Notes: generated from the sequence alone by a model not told the origin. Positions 18,303 through 27,594 are shown, numbered from the stretch's first letter. The stretch is 64,000 bases of DNA from Roseburia sp. (GCA_017549185.1 JAFYVJ010000021.1:124001-188000), one strand, 5' to 3'. Numbers and translations: made by a program.

Positions 18303-18456
18303 GTAACTATTCAGAGCACCATTCGCAAAACTGCCTTTTCAAGGCTTCCGTTTTGCTCATGTTGGCTTCTCGCCAAAGAAATTTACAAAATAACATTCAT
18401 TCATGCAAGCATGATTCATGTTATTTATGTAAATTGCCTTGGCTCTGAATAGTTAC
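18303..18456. repeat. Palindromic intergenic repeat, copy R1
   Basis: Fifteen-base perfect ends (GTAACTATTCAGAGC at 18303-18317 and GCTCTGAATAGTTAC at 18442-18456) enclose two further hairpins: GCCTT/AAGGC (18333-18345) and an arm of 17-18 nt (18380-18396 with 18418-18435). The left half (about 18303-18379), read on the minus strand, is nearly identical to copy R2 at 34156-34233, with about four mismatches in 78 bases. No coding frame of note. It fills most of the pncB-pyk gap and sits just upstream of pyk. Confidence 0.8.
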
Positions 18457-18494
18457 AAAATAAGATTTAAAAACAGCAGAATGGAGAGACATAA

Positions 18495-20273
18495 ATGATT
18501 AGAAAAACCAAGATTATTTGTACACTTGGACCGTCCACAGAAAAGGGCGATGTATTAAGACAGTTAATTATGGAAGGAATGAACGTTGCACGTTTTAATT
18601 TTTCACATGGTCCTCATGAGGAGCAAAAAGCGAGATTAGATAAACTAGTTGCATTGCGTGAAGAATTAGGGCGACCGGTTGCGACATTGCTTGATACAAA
18701 GGGACCGGAAATTCGTCTATGTGAGTTTGCGGAAGGGAAAGTAGAATTAAAAGCAGGACAGACATTTACACTTACAACAGAGGAAATAAAAGGTGATGCT
18801 AAGCGTGTTTCTGTCACATATAAGAATCTTCCGAATGATGTGAAAGTAGGAAACCGTATTTTGATTGACGATGGTTTGATAGGGATGGAAGTTATTTCCA
18901 TTACACCAGTGGAAGATGCCACACCGAATGAAGATGGTATTCAGCCAATGGATATCAACTGCCGAGTGTTAAATAATGGTTTTGTATCAAATAAAAAGGG
19001 TGTAAATGTTCCGAATGTAGAACTTACAATGCCATATATTAGTGAGAAAGACTACGGTGATATTGTATTTGGTGTGGAGAATGATTTTGACTTTATTGCC
19101 GCATCTTTTGTGCGTACCGCAGATGATGTGCTTGCTATTCGACGTATTTTGAAAGAAAAAGGTGGCACTGACATTAAGATTATTGCTAAAATTGAAAATA
19201 TGCAGGGTGTGCAGAACATTGACGAAATTATTCGTGTATCAGATGGTGTTATGGTTGCACGTGGTGATATGGGTGTTGAAATTCCATTAGAAGATGTTCC
19301 GGTCATGCAGAAAAAGATTATCAAAAAATGTTATGAATCCGGGAAAATTGTAGTTACAGCAACACAGATGCTAGATTCTATGATGAAGAATCCTAGACCA
19401 ACCAGAGCAGAGTCAACAGACGTTGCCAATGCGATTTATGACGGTACAAGTGCAATTATGCTCTCAGGAGAGACTGCGGCAGGTGCATATCCTGTAGAGG
19501 CATTAAAAACGATGGTTAAAATTGCACTCAGAACTGAGCAGGATATTAATTATTGGTATCGTTTCCATTCAAGACCAGCCATTGTAAATCCTGATATTAC
19601 AAATGCGATTTCTCATGCTACATGTACAATGTCAGAAGATTTGAATGCAGCAGCAATTATTACAGTAACCAAATCTGGTCGTACTGCCCGTATGATTTCG
19701 AAATATCGTCCGGCGACACAGATTATCTGTGGATGTTTGACGGAGAAGGTATATCGACAGGTAGGACTTTCTTGGGGAGTTCGTCCTCTTTTATTAGAAG
19801 AGAAAACGACTGCAGAGGAGTTATTTGATCATGCAGTGGACGAAACCGAAAAAGCCGGTTTTATTTCTAAAGGTGATATAGTAATCATTACCGGAGGTGT
19901 TCCGCTTGGTGTATCAGGCACTACAAATTTAATTAAAGTGCAGGTAGCAGGACATATATTGGCAAGAGGCTGTGGTATTAATAAGAAGAAAGTATCCGGC
20001 AGCTTATGTGTATGTCATGACATGAATGATTTAAAAACTTTTAAAAACAAAGATATCATTGTAGCAAAAGATACCAATAATGAAATGATGGAGCAGATTA
20101 AACAGGCAAGTGGTATTATTGTAGAGGCAGAAGATATGAACTGTCATGCTGCAATTGTAGGTTTAAGTTTGGATATTCCTGTATTAATCGGAGTAGAAAA
20201 TGCTCTTGAGTTTTTAAAAACAAGTGCATATGTAGAGTTAGATGCAGAAAATGGTATTATCTCTGCAAATTAA
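18495..20273 (+). CDS. pyk: Pyruvate kinase with C-terminal PEP-utiliser-like domain
   Basis: 592 residues, the long form found in Bacillus and clostridia (about 585) and not the 470-residue form. The N-terminal barrel has KIICTLGPSTEKGD, NFSHG, LLDTKGPEIR and the active-site block GDMGVEIP with KIENMQG. The family signature IIAKIENMQGVQNI is present, as is ATQMLDSMMKNPRPTRAE. The extra C-terminal domain (about 490-592) ends with ASGIIVEAEDMNCHAAIVG, which resembles the phosphohistidine domain of PEP-utilising enzymes. It converts PEP and ADP to pyruvate and ATP. ATG 18495 follows atggagagacata. Confidence 0.97.
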   Translation: MIRKTKIICTLGPSTEKGDVLRQLIMEGMNVARFNFSHGPHEEQKARLDKLVALREELGRPVATLLDTKGPEIRLCEFAEGKVELKAGQTFTLTTEEIKGDAKRVSVTYKNLPNDVKVGNRILIDDGLIGMEVISITPVEDATPNEDGIQPMDINCRVLNNGFVSNKKGVNVPNVELTMPYISEKDYGDIVFGVENDFDFIAASFVRTADDVLAIRRILKEKGGTDIKIIAKIENMQGVQNIDEIIRVSDGVMVARGDMGVEIPLEDVPVMQKKIIKKCYESGKIVVTATQMLDSMMKNPRPTRAESTDVANAIYDGTSAIMLSGETAAGAYPVEALKTMVKIALRTEQDINYWYRFHSRPAIVNPDITNAISHATCTMSEDLNAAAIITVTKSGRTARMISKYRPATQIICGCLTEKVYRQVGLSWGVRPLLLEEKTTAEELFDHAVDETEKAGFISKGDIVIITGGVPLGVSGTTNLIKVQVAGHILARGCGINKKKVSGSLCVCHDMNDLKTFKNKDIIVAKDTNNEMMEQIKQASGIIVEAEDMNCHAAIVGLSLDIPVLIGVENALEFLKTSAYVELDAENGIISAN

Positions 20274-20296
20274 AACTTTTAATGCCAAAAAGAATG

Positions 20297-20305
20297 TGCT
20301 ATACT
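20297..20305 (+). promoter_or_regulatory. Candidate extended -10 promoter for the small membrane peptide
   Basis: TGC TATACT at 20297-20305, with only a weak -35 at about 20277. A 10-bp hairpin (TAGTCATAGG 20355-20364, CCTATGACTA 20379-20388) lies in the leader between this and the start at 20417. Confidence 0.4.
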
Positions 20306-20416
20306 ACTATAGTGTATAGTATTTAAGAGTTGCTTTTGCAGAAACGATAGCGACTAGTCATAGGGTTCGGATGAGCATCCTATGACTAACAGTATAATGA
20401 ATTAGGAGATTATGAT

Positions 20417-20557
20417 ATGACAGAAAGCGGATTACTTATTTTCTTGGCATGTATTATTTTATTATGTATCATTGCAGTAGTAGCAGCGGTAGTATCATCT
20501 GTATCTGGTGCTATGGGAGCGATTGAAGATGTTGAAGAGTCAGCTGCTGAGGAATAA
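20417..20557 (+). CDS. Small membrane protein, 46 residues
   Basis: ATG 20417 is preceded by aggagat (20404-20410). The product is MTESG, then a hydrophobic helix of about 23 residues (LLIFLACIILLCIIAVVAAV), then a short acidic tail ending EDVEESAAEE. It would span the membrane once with an acidic C-terminus. It stands between pyk and the valS T-box with its own leader hairpin and a candidate promoter. I do not recognise a family; it may be a small regulatory membrane peptide or a type I toxin-like peptide. Coding status is likely from the ribosome binding site and composition but is not proven. Confidence 0.6.
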   Translation: MTESGLLIFLACIILLCIIAVVAAVVSSVSGAMGAIEDVEESAAEE

Positions 20558-20562
20558 TTTGC

Positions 20563-20591
20563 TTGACAAATTTTAATGTAAAACGTATCAT
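20563..20591 (+). promoter_or_regulatory. Sigma-A promoter of valS
   Basis: TTGACA (20563-20568), a 17-bp spacer, and TATCAT (20586-20591). It begins 6 bases after the small membrane protein gene and directs transcription through the T-box leader. Confidence 0.8.
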
Positions 20592-20599
20592 ATAGAGAA

Positions 20600-20929
20600 A
20601 TAAGCGTTACATTTTTTTGAAGTGATAACGTAGTGGAAAAGGTTATGAGAAAGAGGAGTACACATATGCTCTTTACAGAGAAGGATATTCGCTGGCTGAA
20701 AGGTATCCTAAAGAATAGGTATGTGGAAGGTAGCTTTTGAACCGCTTCGCCGAACTGTCGGTTTCATGTGACATGCATGGAAATGACATAATAAGAGAAG
20801 ACGTGGGGTTCACGTTATAGAACCACTGACTAACACTAATGTGTTGTTCAGACATAAGAGATAAAAAAAGGTGGTACCGCGTTCATACGCCCTTTGCAAG
20901 GAATGAGTTTCCTTGCAAAGGGCTTTTTT
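20600..20929 (+). ncRNA. T-box leader riboswitch (valine) with terminator
   Basis: The conserved T-box sequence AGGTGGTACCGCG is at 20869-20881. It is followed by a terminator with a 13-bp stem (GCCCTTTGCAAGG 20889-20901, CCTTGCAAAGGGC 20911-20923) and TTTTTT. Stem I conserved parts (AAGAGGAGTA, GGCTGAAAGG) are recognisable at about 20653-20712. A valine codon GTA at 20730-20732, in a purine-rich loop-like context (GAAG-GTA-G), is a plausible specifier. Uncharged tRNA-Val would pair with the specifier and the T-box, forming the antiterminator and allowing valS transcription. Confidence 0.92.
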
Positions 20930-21018
20930 GTGCTTATGAGAGCAAAGAAATGTTTATGAAAGCAAATGAATAGTTACCTATAAAAAGATTATGATTAGGA
21001 TAAGAAGGAGAGAGAATT

Positions 21019-23676
21019 ATGTGCAACGAATGTAAAGAACTTGCAAAAACTTATGATCCTAAAGGGATTGAAGACCGACTTTACAAAAAATGGGAAGACA
21101 ATGGTTACTTTCATGCAGAAGTAGACCGCAGCAAAAAACCATTCACTATCGTGATGCCTCCACCAAATATTACAGGACAGCTTCACATGGGTCATGCATT
21201 AGATAACACCATGCAGGATATTTTAATCCGTTATAAGAGAATGCAGGGTTATAATGCTTTATGGCAGCCTGGTACAGACCATGCTTCTATTGCAACAGAA
21301 GTTAAGGTTATCGAAGCATTAAAAGCACAGGGAATCGACAAGGCTGATTTAGGACGTGACGGTTTCTTGGAAAAATGTTGGGATTGGAAAGAAGAATACG
21401 GTAACAGAATCATCAACCAGTTAAAGAAATTGGGTTCTTCTGCTGACTGGGAGAGAGAACGTTTTACAATGGATCAGGGATGTTCAGATGCTGTATTAGA
21501 AGTATTTATTAAATTATACGAAAAAGGACTTATCTACAAAGGGTCTCGTATTGTAAACTGGTGTCCGGTTTGTCAGACATCTATTTCTGATGCTGAGGTA
21601 GAACATGAAGAACAGGATGGTTTCTTCTGGCATATCAACTATCCAGTAGTTGGTGAAGAAGGTCGATTTGTAGAAATCGCTACCACACGTCCAGAAACAT
21701 TATTTGGTGATACAGCAGTTGCTGTTAATCCAGAGGATGACAGATATAAAGATTTAATTGGCAAAATGCTTGAACTTCCAACAACAGGTCGTCAGATTCC
21801 AGTAATCGCAGACCACTATGTTGATAAGGAATTTGGTACAGGTTGCGTTAAGATTACACCAGCACATGACCCTAACGACTTTGAAGTTGGTAAACGTCAT
21901 GGATTGGAAGAAATCGTTGTTATCGGCGATGATGCTATCATGAACAAGCTTGCTGGCAAATATGAAGGTATGGATCGTTACGAATGTAGAAAAGCATTGG
22001 TAGCAGATTTAGAAGCGGCAGGCCTTTTAGTAAAAGTAGAACCACACTCACACAACGTTGGTACACATGACCGTTGTGGCACAACTGTAGAACCAATGAT
22101 TAAACAGCAGTGGTTCGTTAAAATGGATGAGTTAATCAAACCGGCAGTAGAAGGTGTTAAGAACGGAGACATCCAGCTTCTTCCAAAACGTATGGAAAAA
22201 ACATACTTCAACTGGACAGATAATATTCGTGACTGGTGTATTTCACGTCAGTTATGGTGGGGACACAGAATTCCAGCTTACTACTGTGATGAATGCGGCG
22301 AAATGGTTGTTGCAAAAGAACATCCAGGCAAATGTCCAAAATGTGGATGCGAGCATATGCAGCAGGACCCAGACACATTAGATACATGGTTCTCATCAGC
22401 ATTATGGCCATTCTCAACACTTGGCTGGCCAAACAATACAGAAGATTTGGATTACTTCTATCCAAACGATGTATTAGTAACCGGTTACGATATTATTTTC
22501 TTCTGGGTAATCCGTATGATTTTCTCTGGTTACGAACAGATGGGTAAAAAACCATTCCATACCGTATTATTCCACGGTTTAGTTCGTGACTCACAGGGAC
22601 GCAAGATGAGTAAATCACTTGGTAACGGTATCGACCCACTTGAAGTAATCGATAAATATGGTGCAGACGCACTTCGTTTGACACTTATCACAGGTAATGC
22701 ACCTGGTAACGATATGCGTTTCTACTGGGAAAGAATTGAAAATTCCCGTAACTTCGCAAACAAAGTATGGAATGCTTCTCGTTTCATCATGATGAACTTA
22801 AATGGTGCTGAAATTACAACACCTTCACTTGATGAATTACGTCCAGCAGATAAGTGGATTTTATCAAAAGTAAATACACTTGCCAAAGATGTAACAGAGA
22901 ACATGGACAAATACGAAATGGGTATCGCTGTACAGAAAGTTTACGACTTCATCTGGGATGAATTCTGTGACTGGTACATCGAAATCTCTAAAGTTCGTAC
23001 TTACAAAAAAGATGAAGATCCAGCATCTGCAAACGCAGCATTCTGGACATTAAAGACTGTTTTAACAGAAGCATTAAAATTATTACATCCATTTATGCCA
23101 TTCATCACAGAAGAAATCTTCTGTACATTACATCCAGAAGCAGACACAATCATGCTTGCACAGTGGCCAGAATTCAAGGCTGAGTGGAGCTTTACTGCGG
23201 AAGAAGAAATGATTGAGCACTGTAAAGATTTAGTAAAAGGTGTTCGTAACCTTCGTACAGAAATGGATGTTCCACCATCAAGAAAAGCAAAAATCTTTGT
23301 AGTATCAGATGACGCAGCAATCCGTGAAACATTTGATTTAAACAAAGAAGTATATGTAAATCTTGCAGGTGCAAGTGAAATCGCAGTACAGGCTGATAAA
23401 GCAGGTATTGGCGAAGACGCAGTTGCTGTAGTAATTCCAGCAGCAACACTTTACCTTCCATTAGAAGATTTAGTAGACTTCGAAAAAGAAAAAGAACGTC
23501 TCTTAAAAGAACAGGCTCGTTTAGAGAAAGAATTAGCTCGTTCTAAGGGCATGCTTACCAACGAAAGATTCTTAAGCAAAGCACCAGCAGAGAAAGTTCA
23601 GGAAGAAAAAGATAAACTCGCAAGTTATGAACAGATGATGGCTCAGGTACAGGAACGTCTTGCACAGATGAAATAA
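21019..23676 (+). CDS. valS: Valyl-tRNA synthetase
   Basis: 885 residues, standard for ValS. The class I motifs are present: HIGH equivalent HMGH at residues 56-59 (PPPNITGQLHMGH) and KMSKS at 529-533. The editing domain includes TTRPETLFGDTAVAV and THDRCGTTVEP. The C-terminus (about 810-885) is the coiled-coil arm that holds tRNA (LEDLVDFEKEKERLLKEQAR). Control is by the T-box leader directly upstream, so expression rises when tRNA-Val is uncharged. Confidence 0.98.
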   Translation: MCNECKELAKTYDPKGIEDRLYKKWEDNGYFHAEVDRSKKPFTIVMPPPNITGQLHMGHALDNTMQDILIRYKRMQGYNALWQPGTDHASIATEVKVIEALKAQGIDKADLGRDGFLEKCWDWKEEYGNRIINQLKKLGSSADWERERFTMDQGCSDAVLEVFIKLYEKGLIYKGSRIVNWCPVCQTSISDAEVEHEEQDGFFWHINYPVVGEEGRFVEIATTRPETLFGDTAVAVNPEDDRYKDLIGKMLELPTTGRQIPVIADHYVDKEFGTGCVKITPAHDPNDFEVGKRHGLEEIVVIGDDAIMNKLAGKYEGMDRYECRKALVADLEAAGLLVKVEPHSHNVGTHDRCGTTVEPMIKQQWFVKMDELIKPAVEGVKNGDIQLLPKRMEKTYFNWTDNIRDWCISRQLWWGHRIPAYYCDECGEMVVAKEHPGKCPKCGCEHMQQDPDTLDTWFSSALWPFSTLGWPNNTEDLDYFYPNDVLVTGYDIIFFWVIRMIFSGYEQMGKKPFHTVLFHGLVRDSQGRKMSKSLGNGIDPLEVIDKYGADALRLTLITGNAPGNDMRFYWERIENSRNFANKVWNASRFIMMNLNGAEITTPSLDELRPADKWILSKVNTLAKDVTENMDKYEMGIAVQKVYDFIWDEFCDWYIEISKVRTYKKDEDPASANAAFWTLKTVLTEALKLLHPFMPFITEEIFCTLHPEADTIMLAQWPEFKAEWSFTAEEEMIEHCKDLVKGVRNLRTEMDVPPSRKAKIFVVSDDAAIRETFDLNKEVYVNLAGASEIAVQADKAGIGEDAVAVVIPAATLYLPLEDLVDFEKEKERLLKEQARLEKELARSKGMLTNERFLSKAPAEKVQEEKDKLASYEQMMAQVQERLAQMK

Positions 23677-23716
23677 AGTAAAAAAGGATCTCTTGCAAAG
23701 GAAGTGACACGAGAAA

Positions 23717-23821
23717 CTTTCGTTTGTAGAGCTAAGTAAAAAAACGCACCGACCACAGGATTTTCTCGAACGAGAAAATCCTGCGGTCGGTGCGTTTTCC
23801 ATTCATCCCTACAAACGAAAG
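23717..23821. terminator. Bidirectional terminator within a nested inverted repeat
   Basis: A 28-bp stem (23741-23768 with 23771-23798) with a 2-nt loop and a single mismatch separates the convergent genes valS and the minus-strand acyltransferase. T-tracts follow on both strands; the mismatch is a G-U pair in the minus transcript. Outer 13-bp inverted repeats (CTTTCGTTTGTAG 23717-23729, CTACAAACGAAAG 23809-23821) enclose it. The same words recur in the 51-kb element. Confidence 0.85.
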
Positions 23822-23863
23822 CTTGGTGTGCCAAATGCTTCATTTTGTAACGTATAATTTTGG

Positions 23864-24904
23864 TTAAGAAAGTAGTTTGTCGATTGGAGACAAGTGCTTT
23901 CTGAGATTTAGTTTTGTAAAAATAAATATGCGCAATAAATCAAATAATGAGCAGGCGAGATAAATGGCAAAGGAGGCAATTAAGACACCTGTAATTAATA
24001 AAGGAGTGTTAAATTTTAATAATGGCACTGCAATATCAATGATGTAGTAATTCCAAATGAGTGGGTTTACATGTATGATGTAAACACTTAGTGCAGCCGG
24101 TGCCAGCAGACCGATTATTTTTTTGAGTATGGTATTATTTATAGTTATGTTTGCAAAAATAAGTAGTAACGATACCGCTGCTAAAAAAATAGTAGGCGAA
24201 GCATAGTCAATTAAATGTGGAATACCCTGCATTTTATAAAGCCATGTCAGTAAAATAGAAGCACCGTAGAGTAGGATGCATATTTTTTTTGAAAGAGTAA
24301 CCTGGTATTTTTTAATATAACCGCCTACAAGGTAAAGCATGCAAAGCCAGATGACACTGAATCCGCTGTTTACTGAAAACGTATCTCGTTGCATGACCGT
24401 TGGAATGGTTATAAAAAATATAAAAAATGTAATCAGAACAAAACGTAAATAACGTTGCTCTAATTGTTGTATCGCCAGATTTAAAATAGGTATAAATACA
24501 GACATTCCAAAATAACAGGTTAAATACCAGTATTGGGTATTCATAATCGGAAAGCAGGCGTTTAACCAGTTCTGTGTGGTAAGGTATTCTGGGTGCTTTA
24601 AGGTAAAGAAAAGTGTAAGACCTAACGTATAGAACACGATTTGAATCCACAGCAAAGCAAGTCTAGAGAGCTTGAATTTGGAGTAACAACCTACGTAACC
24701 ACTGATTAGAGCATAACAGTTAACCGCACAGTAAGCAGCGATTTCTAAAAACCAGGCTGCCTGATAAGAAGTAGTGCCGGGAGTTAACTGTACTAAGATA
24801 CCTCCCTGACCTAAGGCATGTAGAATTACAACCATAAACATGGAGAGCATACGAAGAAAATCAATTCCATAATTTCTTGTAGAAATAGTAGTATTTGTAG
24901 ACAT
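23864..24904 (-). CDS. Membrane acyltransferase, acyltransferase family 3
   Basis: 346 residues from the ATG whose complement is at 24902-24904, chosen because aaaggaac lies 5 bases before it; a longer frame from 24955 has no such site. Family 3 acyltransferases have about ten membrane segments and a catalytic histidine near the first, here in NYGIDFLRMLSMFMVVILHA with the conserved R and H. They O-acetylate or O-acylate wall or surface polysaccharides, peptidoglycan or lipids. It is the only minus-strand gene and is divergent from the glycan-modification operon, which suggests a common theme. Its substrate is unknown. Confidence 0.9.
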   Translation of the reverse strand: MSTNTTISTRNYGIDFLRMLSMFMVVILHALGQGGILVQLTPGTTSYQAAWFLEIAAYCAVNCYALISGYVGCYSKFKLSRLALLWIQIVFYTLGLTLFFTLKHPEYLTTQNWLNACFPIMNTQYWYLTCYFGMSVFIPILNLAIQQLEQRYLRFVLITFFIFFITIPTVMQRDTFSVNSGFSVIWLCMLYLVGGYIKKYQVTLSKKICILLYGASILLTWLYKMQGIPHLIDYASPTIFLAAVSLLLIFANITINNTILKKIIGLLAPAALSVYIIHVNPLIWNYYIIDIAVPLLKFNTPLLITGVLIASFAIYLACSLFDLLRIFIFTKLNLRKHLSPIDKLLS

Positions 24905-24937
24905 AGAAGTTCCTTTCGATTTATTAATTAAGTACAT

Positions 24938-24988
24938 ATAACTATTCCGTGACAATGGAGTCTTGCGAATGGTGCATGGAATAGTTAT
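24938..24988. repeat. Palindromic intergenic repeat, copy R3 (short)
   Basis: ATAACTATTCC (24938-24948) is the reverse complement of GGAATAGTTAT (24978-24988), and the interior has TTGCGAATGGTGC as in the R1 repeat read on the minus strand. It lies in the leader of the minus-strand acyltransferase. Shorter and more diverged than R1 and R2. Confidence 0.6.
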
Positions 24989-25001
24989 GCGGAATACAAC
25001 T

Positions 25002-25030
25002 ATTATAGTATTAAAAAAGAGAAGTGTAAA
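25002..25030 (-). promoter_or_regulatory. Sigma-A promoter for the minus-strand acyltransferase
   Basis: Read on the minus strand: TTTACA (complement of 25025-25030), 17-bp spacer, TATAAT (complement of 25002-25007). It places about 95 nt of leader, including repeat R3, before the start codon. Confidence 0.75.
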
Positions 25031-25041
25031 TAGAATGAAAG

Positions 25042-25070
25042 TTGCATTACTTATAAAAATTTAGTATGAT
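25042..25070 (+). promoter_or_regulatory. Sigma-A promoter for the envelope glycan operon
   Basis: TTGCAT (25042-25047), 17-bp spacer, TATGAT (25065-25070), 69 bp upstream of the GtrII-like gene. It is back to back with the minus-strand promoter at 25002-25030. Confidence 0.7.
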
Positions 25071-25138
25071 GGTAATATTGAGAGAACTATCGCCATTTGT
25101 GTATGACAGGTGGTGGGAGATATAGGAGAAGTACATTT

Positions 25139-26635
25139 ATGAGAGCAATAAAACCGGAATGGAAAACCGCGGTATTGGCGACTTGGATTATAGGCTTGTT
25201 TGCACATGCATATCGGTTTTTTAACTTTTTGCCTACTGGCGATACAATGCATAGTTTTTTTGGAACCGGTGCGACATATAGATCAGGAAGATGGTTTTTG
25301 GATTGGGCAAGTCAGTTATCTACGAATTATGAATTGACGTGGATGAATGCAGCATTGTCTATGATATATATTTGTGTGGCGGTAGTCATGCTAATTGAAC
25401 TTCTAGAGATAAAAAATCAGAGTGCTATTATTTTAACGGCAGGTTTAGTAGTGACATTTCCGGCAGTTACATCTACTTTTGCATATATGTTTACAGCAGA
25501 TGGTTATATGATGGCGTTTATGTTGGCGGTAGCAGGTATTTATTTGACAGAAAAGTACAAATGGGGAGTGATACCGGGAATTCTTTGTGTATGTCTTAGT
25601 ATGTCTACCTATCAGGCGTATTTGAGCGTATCGTTGGTGCTTGTGGCAATTCTTTGTATAAAAAAAGTTTTGTTAGATGATTTGAATTTTATTCAGGCGT
25701 TACAGGCAGAGTATACACAGGCGATTACACTAGTCGGTGGTGCAGTATTGAATAAGGTCCTAACGAATCTGATAAATAAGCATATCGGTATGGCTTTAAC
25801 TTCTTATCAGGGAATTAATGATGTGCATATGCTTACCATAGAGGATAATTTAAAAGCGATAGGGGCATCCTGGGATGGTTTTAAATTGTTTTTTGAGATT
25901 GGGGAATGGGCAGGAAAGAATAAGTATTCCCAGCTACATCAATTGTTTTTTATATTATTACTTGGATTCACAGTATATTTTGTAATAAAGAAAAAGGTGT
26001 ACAAGCGCCCGGTGGCGTTATTGTGTGTGGTGGCAGCATATTTGTGTATGCCAATGCTGGTATATGTGATTCGTTTCGTATCTGTAAAGGTGGTATATCA
26101 TGCCCTTATGGTAATGAGTCTGAGTTTGTTGTATGTGTATGTTTTGATGTTGATAGAGCATTTTGATGAGGATAACAAGATAGAAAAGGTAATGAGATAC
26201 ATTACCATGGCAGTAATGTGTGGTATCTGCTATATCAATATTTTGAATGCGAATTATGCATATTATCAGATGAATCTAAGTTATGAAAAGTCCTATGCGA
26301 TTGCAATGGATGTGTTAAGCAGAGTGGAAGAAATAGAAGAGTTTGATGGAACACAGAAAATTGCAGTTTGTGGTTTTTATGATGCAAGTACAGGAATTAT
26401 TAAGCCGAGCAAGCCGGAATTAGTAGGAGTCGGAAATGGGACTGTTTTGGCGGGCCAGGAGCATTACCTTGCGATGTGGGAATATTGTATGGGACGTGTG
26501 TATGCAGGAGCAACGCCGGAGGAGACATATGAGATTTGTCAAACAGATGAGTATCAGGATATGAATGTGTATCCGTATGCCGGCTGTGTGAAATATGTGG
26601 ATGGTGTAGTGGTTGTAAAACTTTCGGAAGAATAG
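25139..26635 (+). CDS. GtrII-like membrane glucosyltransferase domain protein
   Basis: 498 residues from ATG 25139 (ataggagaag at 25121-25130). It has about ten hydrophobic segments and a soluble C-terminal part of about 120 residues. The pattern GRWFLDWASQLSTNYELTWM at about residues 54-73 and TFPAVTSTFAYMFTADGYMM fit the Glucos_trans_II (GtrII) family of polytopic GT-C-like transferases. Such proteins move a sugar from a polyprenol phosphate carrier to a surface polymer outside the membrane. The next gene codes for the GT2 that would load that carrier. It is probably the first gene of the operon. Confidence 0.8.
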   Translation: MRAIKPEWKTAVLATWIIGLFAHAYRFFNFLPTGDTMHSFFGTGATYRSGRWFLDWASQLSTNYELTWMNAALSMIYICVAVVMLIELLEIKNQSAIILTAGLVVTFPAVTSTFAYMFTADGYMMAFMLAVAGIYLTEKYKWGVIPGILCVCLSMSTYQAYLSVSLVLVAILCIKKVLLDDLNFIQALQAEYTQAITLVGGAVLNKVLTNLINKHIGMALTSYQGINDVHMLTIEDNLKAIGASWDGFKLFFEIGEWAGKNKYSQLHQLFFILLLGFTVYFVIKKKVYKRPVALLCVVAAYLCMPMLVYVIRFVSVKVVYHALMVMSLSLLYVYVLMLIEHFDEDNKIEKVMRYITMAVMCGICYINILNANYAYYQMNLSYEKSYAIAMDVLSRVEEIEEFDGTQKIAVCGFYDASTGIIKPSKPELVGVGNGTVLAGQEHYLAMWEYCMGRVYAGATPEETYEICQTDEYQDMNVYPYAGCVKYVDGVVVVKLSEE

Positions 26636-26652
26636 AGTCAGGGGTTATTAAG

Positions 26653-27591
26653 ATGAAATTATCACTAGTGGTGCCTTGTTATAACGAGGCAGAAAATGTT
26701 CGTTTGTTTACGGAGAAAGTCAGAGAGCATTTGGCTGACTTAGATTATGAGATTATATTTGTTAATGATGGTAGTAAAGATGATACCATCAAAGAATTGA
26801 AAAATATTAAAAATGAGAAAAAAGAGAATATCACTATTATAAATTTTTCACGTAATTTTGGGAAAGAGGCTGGAATTTACGCGGGATTTCAGCATGCAAA
26901 AGGAGATTATGTGACGGTAATTGATGCTGATTTGCAACAACCATTAGAAGTGGCACGCGAGATGTACGATTTCTTAGAAGGGCATGAAGAATATGATGCA
27001 GTTGCGGCATATCAGGATGTTCGTAAAGAAGGACGTATCATTACGGCTTTTAAAGATGCATTTTATAAAATTATAAATAAGCTTTGTGATATTGAGTTAT
27101 ATGCAAATGCCAGTGATTTTCGCTGTATGAGAAGAACTGTGGTAGAGGCGATTCTAAGTATGTCAGAGTATCATCGTTTTTCGAAAGGTATTTTTGCATG
27201 GGTGGGCTTTGATACTTATTATCGTCCATACGAAGTACAGGAGAGAAATGCAGGAACATCAAGCTGGTCATTTTGGAGTCTGTTAAAATATGCGATGGAA
27301 GGTGTGATATCTTTTTCTACCAAACCATTAAAAGTCGTGATTTCAGCAGGGGTTTTTACTTCTGTAATGGCAATTTTGTATATGATTGTGGTGATTGTTC
27401 AGAAGTTGGTCTTTGGCATTGAAATACCGGGTTATCCGACCATTATCGTTTTGATTTTGTTGATAGGTGGTATTCAGCTTACTGTTATGGGAATTATAGG
27501 AGAGTATCTGGCAAAGGTACATATTGAGGTGAAAGGCAGACCAATTTATATTGCGAAAGAAGTCTTGCACAGTACGAGAGAAGAAGGATAG
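26653..27591 (+). CDS. GT2 family polyprenol-phosphate glycosyltransferase (GtrB/DPM1-like)
   Basis: 312 residues. The N-terminal GT-A fold begins SLVVPCYNEAENV, has FVNDGSKDDT and the metal-binding motif DADLQQP (about residue 97). Two C-terminal membrane segments (about 230-250 and 263-285) and the end EYLAKVHIEVKGRPIYI are typical of bactoprenol glucosyltransferases. It would move a sugar from a nucleotide donor to undecaprenyl phosphate on the inner face. It is 17 bp after the GtrII-like gene and 3 bp before the acyltransferase, so it is cotranscribed. Confidence 0.92.
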   Translation: MKLSLVVPCYNEAENVRLFTEKVREHLADLDYEIIFVNDGSKDDTIKELKNIKNEKKENITIINFSRNFGKEAGIYAGFQHAKGDYVTVIDADLQQPLEVAREMYDFLEGHEEYDAVAAYQDVRKEGRIITAFKDAFYKIINKLCDIELYANASDFRCMRRTVVEAILSMSEYHRFSKGIFAWVGFDTYYRPYEVQERNAGTSSWSFWSLLKYAMEGVISFSTKPLKVVISAGVFTSVMAILYMIVVIVQKLVFGIEIPGYPTIIVLILLIGGIQLTVMGIIGEYLAKVHIEVKGRPIYIAKEVLHSTREEG

Positions 27592-27594
27592 TAC

